This document shows, one piece after another, positions 1 to 5,591 of a stretch of 9,123 bases of DNA (position 1 is its first letter; each line of letters opens with the position of its first letter). The notes beneath the pieces were generated by a model. The model was not told where the DNA came from. It saw only the letters and a program-made list of their open reading frames with translations, and did no database searches. The DNA comes from Thermoplasmata archaeon (lineage in GTDB: Archaea; Thermoplasmatota; Thermoplasmata; Thermoplasmatales; Thermoplasmataceae): positions 1 through 9,123 of the forward strand of contig JAJZNS010000026.1 in assembly GCA_021811635.1 (NCBI GenBank), in the 5' to 3' direction. The translations under genes were made by a program, and so were the position numbers.

Positions 1-93
1 AAGTCCGCCCCCATTTTCGAGGAGTGTGATTACGGACTTATCGGGGACCTCTATACGATCGTGCCTAAACTGGTGGCAGCTCTCACCTCCTGA
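1..93 (+). CDS. etfA: Electron transfer flavoprotein alpha subunit, C-terminal fragment
   Basis: Frame 1 is open from the window edge to TGA at 91-93 and gives the last 30 residues of a protein that begins outside the window. The segment APIFEECDYGLIGDLYTIVP matches what I know of the conserved C-terminus of ETF alpha subunits, where an 'aPIF..aDYGivGDlf.vvP.l' block lies in the FAD-binding domain. EtfAB collects electrons from acyl-CoA dehydrogenases and passes them to a membrane oxidoreductase. The next gene on the same strand, at 259, encodes exactly such a membrane iron-sulfur protein, which strengthens the call. Only the tail is visible, so a bifurcating versus a classical ETF cannot be told apart. 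Confidence 0.85.
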   Translation, partial: KSAPIFEECDYGLIGDLYTIVPKLVAALTS

Positions 94-135
94 GCTGCCC
101 CATAAACGATTACAATGATCGGGCAGGAATTTTAT

Positions 136-147
136 CACCTGAAGGTG
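136..147. repeat. Short near-palindrome CACCTGAAGGTG
   Basis: Two 5-base arms (CACCT and AGGTG) flank a central GA. In RNA this would be a 4-bp stem with a TGAA tetraloop, which is weak. In DNA it has the shape of a small operator. It lies 43 nt past the etfA stop and about 60 nt upstream of the candidate TATA region. No second copy was found in the window, so a function is speculative. Confidence 0.25.
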
Positions 148-204
148 CAGGTTACAGCGTCGCGACAGCCTGATTGAGATGCGCTTAGCTTTGAAATTGC
201 CGGA

Positions 205-217
205 CTTATTAAATATT
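205..217 (+). promoter_or_regulatory. Candidate archaeal TATA region for the 259-2283 gene
   Basis: The AT-rich run CTTATTAAATATT is centred near 211. With initiation about 25 nt downstream, the transcript would start near 236-238 and carry a leader of roughly 22 nt that includes the Shine-Dalgarno sequence at 246-250. A second AT-rich box, AATATA at 231-236, could instead give a leaderless transcript, but that would waste the good ribosome-binding site, so the first is preferred. Confidence 0.45.
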
Positions 218-245
218 CGCGACCGATTGGAATATACGATGCAAT

Positions 246-250
246 GGAGG
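246..250 (+). promoter_or_regulatory. Shine-Dalgarno GGAGG fixing the start at 259
   Basis: GGAGG lies 8 nt before the ATG at 259. The codon directly before that ATG, in frame, is TGA (256-258), so no longer in-frame start is possible. The ATG at 252 is in another frame and too close to the motif. Confidence 0.7.
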
Positions 251-258
251 AATGGTGA

Positions 259-2283
259 ATGATCTATCTGTCCTCGGTACTCTTGCTCACAGGCCTGATT
301 GTAGCTGTCGCGTCATTCCTTTACACGTTATATTCCCTTTTCTGGAACGCAGTGAAAATACCGGAGAAGACGATAAGGATGAAAATTTCACTGCCGAGAA
401 GGATCTACATACTTGTCAGGAATGTGGCCCTTCAGGGGAAGCTTTTCAAGGACCTCTCCGGAGGCATCATGCATGCACTCATGTTCTGGGGATTCGTTGC
501 GTTTGCCGGGTATTCCGCCACTTTCTTTGTCCGCGGGATAGACCCCTCGTATGAACTGATTTCTCCCGGCATTTTCAAGGATATAATCTTCCTGACGGTG
601 GACATATTCGCTATCATAGTTATCGTTGACGTCATATATGCCATATCGAGGAGATGGATACTCAAGATCCCCAGATATCAGGGGTACAACGGATTCGAGG
701 CCGCATTCATCCTCCTGCTGGTCTCCGTGCTCATGGTCACCTATTATGCTCTTGGCGTACTGAGAATGGATGGAGCAAGCGCAGGGATACCCGGTGCAAT
801 AATGGAAGGGATCCCTCCGGCATTCACGCCAGTCACAGGATTCTTTGCCTCCCTGTTCCCGGCTGCATCGGGCAGTGGAGCCGTTGACCTATACTGGATC
901 CTCTACGGCATTCACGCTATAGACTTTCTGGCATTCCTCGTCTATATTCCCACTTCAAAGCACCTTCACCTCGTTGCGGCTCCCCTGAATGTACTGCTTT
1001 CAAAGGATACCAGGCCGGCACAGTTGACTCCAATCGACTTTGAGAACCAGAAGAGGTTCGGTGCATCCGACATCAGGGACTTTTCATGGAAGGATTACCT
1101 TGACTTCTATTCATGCACGGAGTGCGGCAGATGCACCTACAACTGTCCCGCATTCCTGACCGGGAAGACGCTGTCGCCAAGGGACATCATATGGGACCTG
1201 AGGGAAGTGGTCATCGCCCAGGGTTCCAAGGCGAGACATGCCGGCATTGAGGAAAAGGACAAAATTTTGACCCCCGTCATCGGTGATCCGATAAGCGAGG
1301 AAGATCTCTGGTCTTGCACCACATGCATGGCGTGCGTGGAGCAGTGCCCCGTGATGATTGATCATGTTGAGAAAATAGTTGACATGCGGAGATCTCTGGT
1401 GCTTAACCAGGGAAAGGCGCCCAAGGAAACCATAGAGACGTATACGAACATGGAGAATTACGGCTCTCCATGGGTGAACGACCCGAGCACGCGGGGAGAC
1501 TGGGCCAAGGATCTTGGGGTAAACATACTTTCCGAGACGCAGAACGACGATTTCGACATCCTTTACTGGGTGGGCTGCGTCGCAAGCTACGACAGGCGGA
1601 ATCAGGACATCGCGAAATCCATCGTCAGCATCCTGAAGAAGGCAAACGTGAAATTCGCAATCCTTGGTTCGGAAGAGAAGTGTACGGGCGATCCTGCCAA
1701 GCGGACAGGAAACGAGTACCTTGCACAGAACCTTGCCACGGCAAATATTGAGACCCTTAACAGGCACAAGGTACACAGGGTCATAACCGGGTGCCCACAC
1801 TGCTTCAATTCCCTGAAAAACGATTACAGGGCTTTGGGCCTGGAAATGGAGGTGATCCACCACACGGAGTTCATAAACCAACTGGTCTCGCTTGGCAAGC
1901 TGGATCTTAAATCCCTCGAATCTGACGATAAAGAGAAGTTCACTTACCATGATTCCTGCTACCTCGGAAGATACAACAAGATATACGAGGAGCCCAGAAC
2001 GATAATCAAGGCGGTCACCGACAATTATGAGGAAATGGAAATGAACAAATCAAAGGCGCTCTGCTGCGGCGCTGGCGGTGGAAGGCTCTGGATGAACGAG
2101 ACCGTCGGTACAAAGATCTCACATAAGAGGATGGAAATGGCCGACAAGATCAACGCCACAACGGTCGTTACCGCATGTCCGTACTGCATGGTGATGCTTG
2201 ACGATGCAAGAAGGGTGATGGGCAAGGAAGAGAAGATGCACATAACTGACATTGCGGAATTCGTTGCCAGCAGGCTAAACTGA
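259..2283 (+). CDS. Membrane-bound Fe-S oxidoreductase, FadF / ETF:(mena)quinone oxidoreductase type
   Basis: The protein (674 residues) has three parts. Residues 1-245 form a NarI-like membrane domain with about five or six helices (near 3-29, 68-90, 107-130, 145-167, 209-231). It carries H72, H219, H235 and H237, plausible heme b ligands; the IPTSKHLHL stretch at 230-238 is typical of the family. Residues 286-296 and 353-363 are two CxxCxxCxxxCP motifs, each for a [4Fe-4S] cluster. Residues 430-674 hold two CCG-type (HdrB-like) domains: C440, C475 in EKCTGDPAKR, C512 and C515; then C567, C602-C603 and C640/C643. Such proteins are known to pass electrons from EtfAB to menaquinone during fatty acid oxidation. 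The preceding gene encodes ETF alpha, which supports that role. All expected cysteines are present and nothing looks truncated. A heterodisulfide-reductase HdrDE-like role is the main alternative; the ETF neighbour and the fusion of membrane and catalytic parts argue against it. Confidence 0.88.
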   Translation: MIYLSSVLLLTGLIVAVASFLYTLYSLFWNAVKIPEKTIRMKISLPRRIYILVRNVALQGKLFKDLSGGIMHALMFWGFVAFAGYSATFFVRGIDPSYELISPGIFKDIIFLTVDIFAIIVIVDVIYAISRRWILKIPRYQGYNGFEAAFILLLVSVLMVTYYALGVLRMDGASAGIPGAIMEGIPPAFTPVTGFFASLFPAASGSGAVDLYWILYGIHAIDFLAFLVYIPTSKHLHLVAAPLNVLLSKDTRPAQLTPIDFENQKRFGASDIRDFSWKDYLDFYSCTECGRCTYNCPAFLTGKTLSPRDIIWDLREVVIAQGSKARHAGIEEKDKILTPVIGDPISEEDLWSCTTCMACVEQCPVMIDHVEKIVDMRRSLVLNQGKAPKETIETYTNMENYGSPWVNDPSTRGDWAKDLGVNILSETQNDDFDILYWVGCVASYDRRNQDIAKSIVSILKKANVKFAILGSEEKCTGDPAKRTGNEYLAQNLATANIETLNRHKVHRVITGCPHCFNSLKNDYRALGLEMEVIHHTEFINQLVSLGKLDLKSLESDDKEKFTYHDSCYLGRYNKIYEEPRTIIKAVTDNYEEMEMNKSKALCCGAGGGRLWMNETVGTKISHKRMEMADKINATTVVTACPYCMVMLDDARRVMGKEEKMHITDIAEFVASRLN

Positions 2284-2285
2284 GG

Positions 2286-3125
2286 TCAGAAAAGCTTTCC
2301 CGTTTCAGGCTTGCGGAGCCACTCATCTTCCTGTGAGTTTATCTCTACCCCCAGTCCAGCAGCCGTTTCGAACAGCCAGCCGCGAAGCTCCTCTTTCACG
2401 GCGGCATTGGGTACCCACCGTCCACCGTCCTTAACACCAGGAGATGAAGCCATCATCCTGGTAGATCCTCTGTATGGGGTATACCAGTCATATATCACCC
2501 TTGATGACGTTTCTTCGGCAAGTTCAAGCACAGGTAAAATTCCGGCCCGTGAATCATTAATCCCGCCGATTACAGGACCAAGGAATATCCATGTCTTTAT
2601 CCCGGCCTCGGAAAGCTTCCGGAGGGCAGCTGCCCTGGAGGAAGGCTCAGGAGCGTACGGTTCCAGTATCGCTGCAAGTTTTCTGTCCATGGTGGTTATT
2701 GTGAAGCCGACATCAAGGGATTTCCTGTATTTTGCAAGAAGGTCCATGTCCCTGAGAACAAGAGGGGACTTCGTTTGAATGCTTATCCTGAAACCGTTAG
2801 CCAGGAGCAGTTTCAGGCTTTCCCTGACCAGCCCGTATTTCCCCTCGATGAAATGGTATGGATCGGTCACCGAGGAAATTCCAACAAGGCCGCGCACTTT
2901 CGAGGAAATCTCTCTCTTCAGTACTTCCAGAAGGTTTGCCTTGACGAATACCGTCGATCCCCATCTATCCCGGGCCTCGCCTTCCCTGGTAAAATCCGGA
3001 GCGAAGCAGTAGATGCAGCCATGGAAGCAGCCGGAGTAGGGATTGAGAACGTAATCGTATTCCGGAAGCCCGCTCCTGTTAAGGGCAGACTTTACGAGTA
3101 TTTCAGACACCCTGAGATCGCGCAT
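2286..3125 (-). CDS. Radical-SAM protein of the spore-photoproduct-lyase-like family (COG1533 type)
   Basis: The protein has 279 residues from the ATG at 3125; a TTG at 3128 would add one residue. The ATG shares its A with the nreA stop (TGATG), a layout typical of translational coupling, so it is preferred. C33, C37 and C40 form the CxxxCxxC radical-SAM motif (GCFHGCIYCFA) that ligates a [4Fe-4S] cluster and S-adenosylmethionine. Further family blocks are SVTDPYHFIEGKYGLVRESL near 85-104, QTKSPLVLRDMDLL near 117-130, ILEPYAPEPSSR near 153-164 and the GPVIGGIND stretch near 183-191. Proteins of this type are often named DNA repair photolyase or SplB-like, but the reaction is unproven for most. 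These three are the only cysteines in the protein, so it lacks the extra catalytic cysteine that spore photoproduct lyase uses. Its pairing with nreA suggests a nucleic-acid substrate, which is inference. The end lies 2 nt from the stop of the convergent gene. Confidence 0.85.
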   Translation of the reverse strand: MRDLRVSEILVKSALNRSGLPEYDYVLNPYSGCFHGCIYCFAPDFTREGEARDRWGSTVFVKANLLEVLKREISSKVRGLVGISSVTDPYHFIEGKYGLVRESLKLLLANGFRISIQTKSPLVLRDMDLLAKYRKSLDVGFTITTMDRKLAAILEPYAPEPSSRAAALRKLSEAGIKTWIFLGPVIGGINDSRAGILPVLELAEETSSRVIYDWYTPYRGSTRMMASSPGVKDGGRWVPNAAVKEELRGWLFETAAGLGVEINSQEDEWLRKPETGKLF

Positions 3126-4369
3126 CAAAAAAACCTGTCAAGAGTAGGGTTCTTCATGGATGAGGTTACCCATGACTTCGCCTTCCACAGCCCAATCGGC
3201 ACCTTTGTGAAACGCTGCAGATACGAGGTGGCGCTTTCAAGGGAATCGAAGTGCAGGGGCCTGCCCCTGAACATCTCCCTCATGTTCTCCCTTACATACC
3301 AGACGCCAAGCGGGATGTTGAAGTTCGGGTATATCTCCCTCCACAGGAGTGCCACCCCGGATCTCCTTATGGAGTCAAGGTATTCCGAAACGGCAAGCCT
3401 GGACGAATAATAGCACCCGCCTATATCGGGATAGGTTTTCCTGCCGGCAAAATCCTCATGGTCTATCATCACCTGAACCCTGTCGCCAAAACTGTTCCAG
3501 GTGCTGCCAGGAAACCACGCTTCACCCCACTCGTATCTCCAGCTTCCCGGCCCAACGATACCCATGAAGAGATTCCCGCTCACGGTCCTGACGAAGACAT
3601 GAAAATCATCTACGGAGGGGTACCGCTTCAGGTTCTTCACGTTGAAATCGGAAAGGGTCTTGTCAGCAGCAGTTATTGACCACCTCGTGGGGACAAGCTT
3701 CCTGCCCTTACCAACGCCAAGAGAGCCCACGCTCAGTATCCTCGATATTCTCGAGACATCGATGCTTGACCTGTAAAGAGAGTACATGCCTTCCGCAGCC
3801 TTCAGGTCTGTGTCGTAATATACCTTCTCTGCCTGCGCATCCGGCTTTGCTGTCCCGATTTTCATGGACTGAAGGGGAGCTGACGGTCCCATCGGCGGTG
3901 TGTATTCGGACAGGAGATACCTTGATCCCCTCAGCGATCCTTCAAGTTTCATCTCAACCTCCACAGGAGCGGAAGACAGCGTCATGATCTGGACATCCTG
4001 GAGGAAATAGCCGGGAGATGCAGCGTCAGACACCGAAACGAGCTTTCCGCCACGCAAAAGTGAAAGGCGCATCTCGAGGAATTTCTCCATGTCCATGGAA
4101 AGCCACTGCGAAGGGCTCTCATAAAGGGAGGTATCGCCACTCTCGGCAGGGGTGGAAGGATAGAGCTGTATCTTAGGATAACCATATCTGCCAACAAAAA
4201 CCGAAGGAGGTGAGGCACCGGCAATCCCATCCCTGGGTATTGTCCTGCTCTTGATCTCCAGGTGTTCTGAAATTGAGATAGGGCAGTATGTGAGCCCGCA
4301 AAGGAGCTTGGTTGATCTGCACTTGATGCACAGCTCGGCTGGAATCTTGAAGGTGGTTTTCAGAGGCAA
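3125..4369 (-). CDS. nreA: Archaeal DNA repair protein NreA
   Basis: The 414-residue protein starts with TTG at 4369. Its N-terminus has four cysteines arranged as a zinc finger (C14, C17, C24, C29). The C-terminal half carries blocks I associate with the Nre family, such as DDFHVFVRTVSGNLFMGIVG near 251-270 and the DIGGCYYSSRLAVSEYLDSIRR stretch followed by IPLGVWYVREN near 316-359. In haloarchaea, NreA is known to act with UvrABC in repair of mitomycin C damage and to bind the PCNA clamp through a C-terminal PIP motif. Here the protein ends in NPTLDRFF, which fits the Qxx(L)xxFF pattern except that N replaces Q. TTG was chosen because TATA-like boxes lie 24-38 nt upstream and no better start precedes the zinc finger. 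The radical-SAM gene follows with a 1-nt overlap, so the two are almost certainly cotranscribed. Confidence 0.88.
   Translation of the reverse strand: MPLKTTFKIPAELCIKCRSTKLLCGLTYCPISISEHLEIKSRTIPRDGIAGASPPSVFVGRYGYPKIQLYPSTPAESGDTSLYESPSQWLSMDMEKFLEMRLSLLRGGKLVSVSDAASPGYFLQDVQIMTLSSAPVEVEMKLEGSLRGSRYLLSEYTPPMGPSAPLQSMKIGTAKPDAQAEKVYYDTDLKAAEGMYSLYRSSIDVSRISRILSVGSLGVGKGRKLVPTRWSITAADKTLSDFNVKNLKRYPSVDDFHVFVRTVSGNLFMGIVGPGSWRYEWGEAWFPGSTWNSFGDRVQVMIDHEDFAGRKTYPDIGGCYYSSRLAVSEYLDSIRRSGVALLWREIYPNFNIPLGVWYVRENMREMFRGRPLHFDSLESATSYLQRFTKVPIGLWKAKSWVTSSMKNPTLDRFF
3127..3133 (-). terminator. T7 run at the nreA/radical-SAM junction, possible weak terminator
   Basis: On the transcribed sense the last two nreA codons and the first base of its stop form a run of seven T. 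Archaeal RNA polymerase can release at oligo-T runs in the non-template strand. The run sits at the overlap of two coupled genes, where partial release would lower expression of the downstream gene. Active translation may mask it, so the role is only possible. Confidence 0.25.
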
Positions 4370-4392
4370 TAACTTATCTTATTCCTAACGGG

Positions 4393-4408
4393 TATAAGCA
4401 ATTTAAGC
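4393..4408 (-). promoter_or_regulatory. Candidate nreA promoter (TATA-like boxes)
   Basis: Reading the minus strand, CTTAAAT (with CGAAG just before it, resembling a BRE) is followed by CTTATA at 4398-4393. The first box is centred about 35 nt before the TTG and would give a leader of about 8-10 nt. The second, centred about 27 nt before it, would give a leaderless transcript. Both agree with the TTG at 4369 as the start. No strong Shine-Dalgarno sequence is present. Confidence 0.5.
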
Positions 4409-4413
4409 TTCGC

Positions 4414-4429
4414 CGTCCAGGGAAGGACG
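4414..4429. repeat. Small hairpin CGTCC/GGACG next to a shared 12-base element
   Basis: CGTCC at 4414-4418 and GGACG at 4425-4429 enclose the loop AGGGAA. The right arm lies in GAAGGACGCAAA (4422-4433), which recurs exactly at 6697-6708, also beside a hairpin in the 3' region of a minus-strand gene. A stem of 5 bp is weak by itself. Confidence 0.35.
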
Positions 4430-4447
4430 CAAACACTCAGGACAGCC

Positions 4448-4472
4448 TTTCTGCTGCGGCCAGTTGCAGAAA
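4448..4472 (-). terminator. Inverted repeat just after the acetyltransferase stop
   Basis: TTTCTGC at 4448-4454 pairs perfectly with GCAGAAA at 4466-4472 around an 11-nt loop. The hairpin begins 3 nt after the stop codon at 4478-4476. There is no long T run after it, so it may be a 3' stabilising stem or processing site rather than a classical terminator. Confidence 0.4.
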
Positions 4473-4475
4473 CCC

Positions 4476-5051
4476 TCAAACCGGGTCGCTATCAAGGCGG
4501 GCAAAAGCGATCATGTCTCTGTAATGCCCGTCCTGAAAGAAAGCCTGCCTTTCGAGACCCTCCTTTACAAATCCGCAATTTCCCAGCACCTTTATTGACG
4601 CAATATTATCAGCGAAAGCCTTGGTGTGCAGTCTATGCAGCTTCAGTTCAGAAAAGGAAAAATCGGCCACAGCGGAGAGGGCTGCAGTCGCAATCCCTCT
4701 CTTTCTGAATGTCCTGCCAACATAATATCCAACCTTCCCTGAACGGTCAATCCAGTCTATGTCGGACAGCCCGATAATCCCTGCAAGCCTTCCGGAAAAC
4801 AACATCGCAAAGTCGATGGCGAAAACCTCCTTTCCAACCTCCCTGTTCCTCTGAATGAAATCAAGGGCATCCCGCTTGCGGTAGGGGAAAGGGAACGAAT
4901 GCGATCCAAGGTTGCGAGATACCGAGTAGTCGTTTGATATCACGACAAGTTCATCAGCCATGGAATCGCAAATACCGCTGTCGAGCACCAGTTCCCGAAT
5001 CTTTCTCGATTGGAGCAGGATCCTTTCCATATTGTGAGCCGCCGAAGTCAC
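4476..5051 (-). CDS. GNAT-family N-acetyltransferase, RimJ/RimL-like
   Basis: The 191-residue protein resembles the RimJ/RimL branch of GNAT acetyltransferases, which move acetyl from acetyl-CoA to an amine, often a protein N-terminus. Key signs are the acetyl-CoA pyrophosphate loop R116-K-R-G119-I-A121 (Q/RxxGxG/A pattern), the downstream LHRLHTKAFADNIASIKVLG stretch near 138-157 and GFVKEG at 160-165, all standard for this branch. The N-terminal DYSVSRNLGS plus PFPYRKRDALDFI block (41-66) also fits. The GTG at 5051 overlaps the stop of the upstream gene as GTGA, which suggests translational coupling. The ATG at 5030 (residue 8) is a reasonable alternative, since the conserved fold begins after it; neither has a well-placed Shine-Dalgarno, and AAGGAG lies about 17 nt before the GTG. 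The substrate cannot be read from the sequence. Confidence 0.85.
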   Translation of the reverse strand: MTSAAHNMERILLQSRKIRELVLDSGICDSMADELVVISNDYSVSRNLGSHSFPFPYRKRDALDFIQRNREVGKEVFAIDFAMLFSGRLAGIIGLSDIDWIDRSGKVGYYVGRTFRKRGIATAALSAVADFSFSELKLHRLHTKAFADNIASIKVLGNCGFVKEGLERQAFFQDGHYRDMIAFARLDSDPV

Positions 5052-5416
5052 GATCCGTTCTGGTCAATCTCCTTAAAATACTCGTCATAGGGGTTTTTTT
5101 CGGGCTCAGCAGGCGCATCATTGCTTGCAGCCTTGTCAATGTTGTTCTTATTGTAAGTCCACTGGTTAACCCTCCAGGCCTTTCCTTTGGCTATGTTTAC
5201 CTCCTCCCTGTGTGCGTTCAGGAGTCCACACTCCTCCAGATTGTAAAAAATATCCCTCTCGGCAGAAGTGAGAACATTGTCTAGAACGTAATCCTCGTAG
5301 CCGAAGAAGGATAAAACGAAATCAGAAAGTTCCTCAATGTCACCCCGATCCATGCCCTTGCTGCCGAACACGTTCTCTAATGCCGCAATCAGAACTTCTC
5401 TGGTGACGATTGCCAT
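5048..5416 (-). CDS. Small conserved hypothetical protein (DUF6015-like)
   Basis: This is a 122-residue acidic protein with no enzyme motif that I recognise. Residues 1-60 look helical (LIAALENVFGSK, IEELSDFVLSFFGYEDYVLDNVLT, AERDIFYNLEECGLL), followed by EEVNIAKGKAWRVNQWTYNKNNI (71-93) with strand character. Together these could be a small winged-helix-like or protein-binding domain. Residues 94-122 are Ala/Pro/Asp/Glu-rich and probably disordered. The pattern FFGYEDYVLDN...ERDIFYNLEE.GLL with a later WR...W matches my memory of a small family (DUF6015) found in Thermoplasmata; this is recollection, not a search. The ATG at 5416 is backed by a strong TATA box 21-28 nt upstream. It is first in a two-gene unit with the overlapping acetyltransferase, which might modify it or its partner; that is speculation. 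Confidence 0.75.
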   Translation of the reverse strand: MAIVTREVLIAALENVFGSKGMDRGDIEELSDFVLSFFGYEDYVLDNVLTSAERDIFYNLEECGLLNAHREEVNIAKGKAWRVNQWTYNKNNIDKAASNDAPAEPEKNPYDEYFKEIDQNGS

Positions 5417-5436
5417 CGGAGACTCTTGATTTCATT

Positions 5437-5444
5437 TTATATAA
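5437..5444 (-). promoter_or_regulatory. TATA box of the small conserved gene / acetyltransferase unit
   Basis: TTATATAA lies 21-28 nt upstream of the ATG at 5416, inside a longer AT-rich run. This is the best TATA box in the window. The spacing implies that transcription starts at or very near the start codon, giving a leaderless mRNA, and no Shine-Dalgarno sequence is seen between box and ATG. Confidence 0.65.
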
Positions 5445-5449
5445 TAATC

Positions 5450-5478
5450 TTTGCCAGAAATCCGGCACATTTGCCAGA
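5450..5478. repeat. Direct repeat TTTGCCAGA x2, 20-bp period, upstream of a TATA box
   Basis: TTTGCCAGA occurs at 5450-5458 and 5470-5478. Between them, CCGGCA at 5462-5467 forms an inverted half-site with the second copy (GGCA, then CATT, then TGCC). The block ends 6 bp upstream of the TATA box at 5444-5437, and the 20-bp period puts both copies on nearly the same DNA face. This is a plausible binding site for an activator or repressor of the unit beginning at 5416. Confidence 0.5.
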
Positions 5479-5537
5479 CGGAAAAACACCTCTACAGTTT
5501 GATTGCAAACGACTCCACATCCCGAAACCTTCGCATG

Positions 5538-5562
5538 GGGAACGCCGTCCCTGAAAGTTCCC
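5538..5562. repeat. Inverted repeat GGGAAC/GTTCCC
   Basis: GGGAAC at 5538-5543 and GTTCCC at 5557-5562 are perfect complements around a 13-nt spacer. It could fold in a read-through transcript from the nucleotidyltransferase or act as an operator. It is short enough to be chance. Confidence 0.3.
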
Positions 5563-5578
5563 GTTTCTGACAACGGTC

Positions 5579-5591
5579 GAAATTATAAAGA
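5579..5591 (+). promoter_or_regulatory. Orphan BRE/TATA-like element facing the plus strand
   Basis: CGAAATTATAAAG has the order of an archaeal BRE (CGAAA) followed by a TATA box (TTATAAAG). Initiation about 25 nt downstream would give an RNA starting near 5612 and running antisense into the nucleotidyltransferase gene from 5676. No sense gene lies ahead of it. Confidence 0.3.

Larger units (their letters stand above)
94..258 (+). other. Intergenic region between etfA and the membrane Fe-S oxidoreductase gene
   Basis: This 165-nt stretch holds no convincing gene. From left to right it contains a T-rich patch around 129-135 that could end etfA transcripts, the near-palindrome CACCTGAAGGTG at 136-147, the 8-base palindrome GTCGCGAC at 159-166, an AT-rich candidate TATA region at 205-217 and a Shine-Dalgarno sequence at 246-250. 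The downstream gene can therefore be transcribed independently of etfA, although read-through is possible. Confidence 0.5.
4370..4475 (-). other. Intergenic region: acetyltransferase 3' end and nreA promoter
   Basis: This 106-nt gap lies between the acetyltransferase stop and the nreA start. In the direction of transcription it holds a 7-bp inverted repeat at 4472-4448, a shorter hairpin with a shared 12-base element at 4433-4414, and TATA-like boxes at 4408-4393. It therefore appears to end one transcript and start the next. No gene fits. Confidence 0.5.

Noticed and set aside
159..166. Palindrome GTCGCGAC
   Set aside because: An 8-base palindrome is expected by chance at this length, it has no partner elsewhere in the window and it is not positioned at the promoter.
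252..554. 100-codon frame starting at the ATG 7 nt before the oxidoreductase start
   Set aside because: It shares the Shine-Dalgarno region, but the GGAGG is too close to its ATG, and the overlapping frame encodes a convincing membrane helix. No function is visible.
1111..1950. 279-codon open frame on the minus strand
   Set aside because: It lies opposite the oxidoreductase gene, whose cysteine motifs and length are fully coherent. The antisense translation shows no recognisable domain, so it is a shadow of the real frame.
2775..3410. 211-codon open frame on the plus strand
   Set aside because: It is antisense to the radical-SAM gene and the end of nreA, both well supported, and its translation has no recognisable motif.
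5087..5107. Slippery heptamer A AAA AAC in frame within the small conserved gene
   Set aside because: A -1 slip would reach TGA after two further codons and there is no downstream stem. The +1 frame gives a compositionally odd peptide antisense to nothing known. The zero frame continues normally to the stop that overlaps the acetyltransferase start, so this is probably chance.
5340..5573. 77-codon minus-strand frame across the intergenic region
   Set aside because: It starts at TTG, has no promoter at the right distance, and more than a quarter of it overlaps the small conserved gene in another frame.
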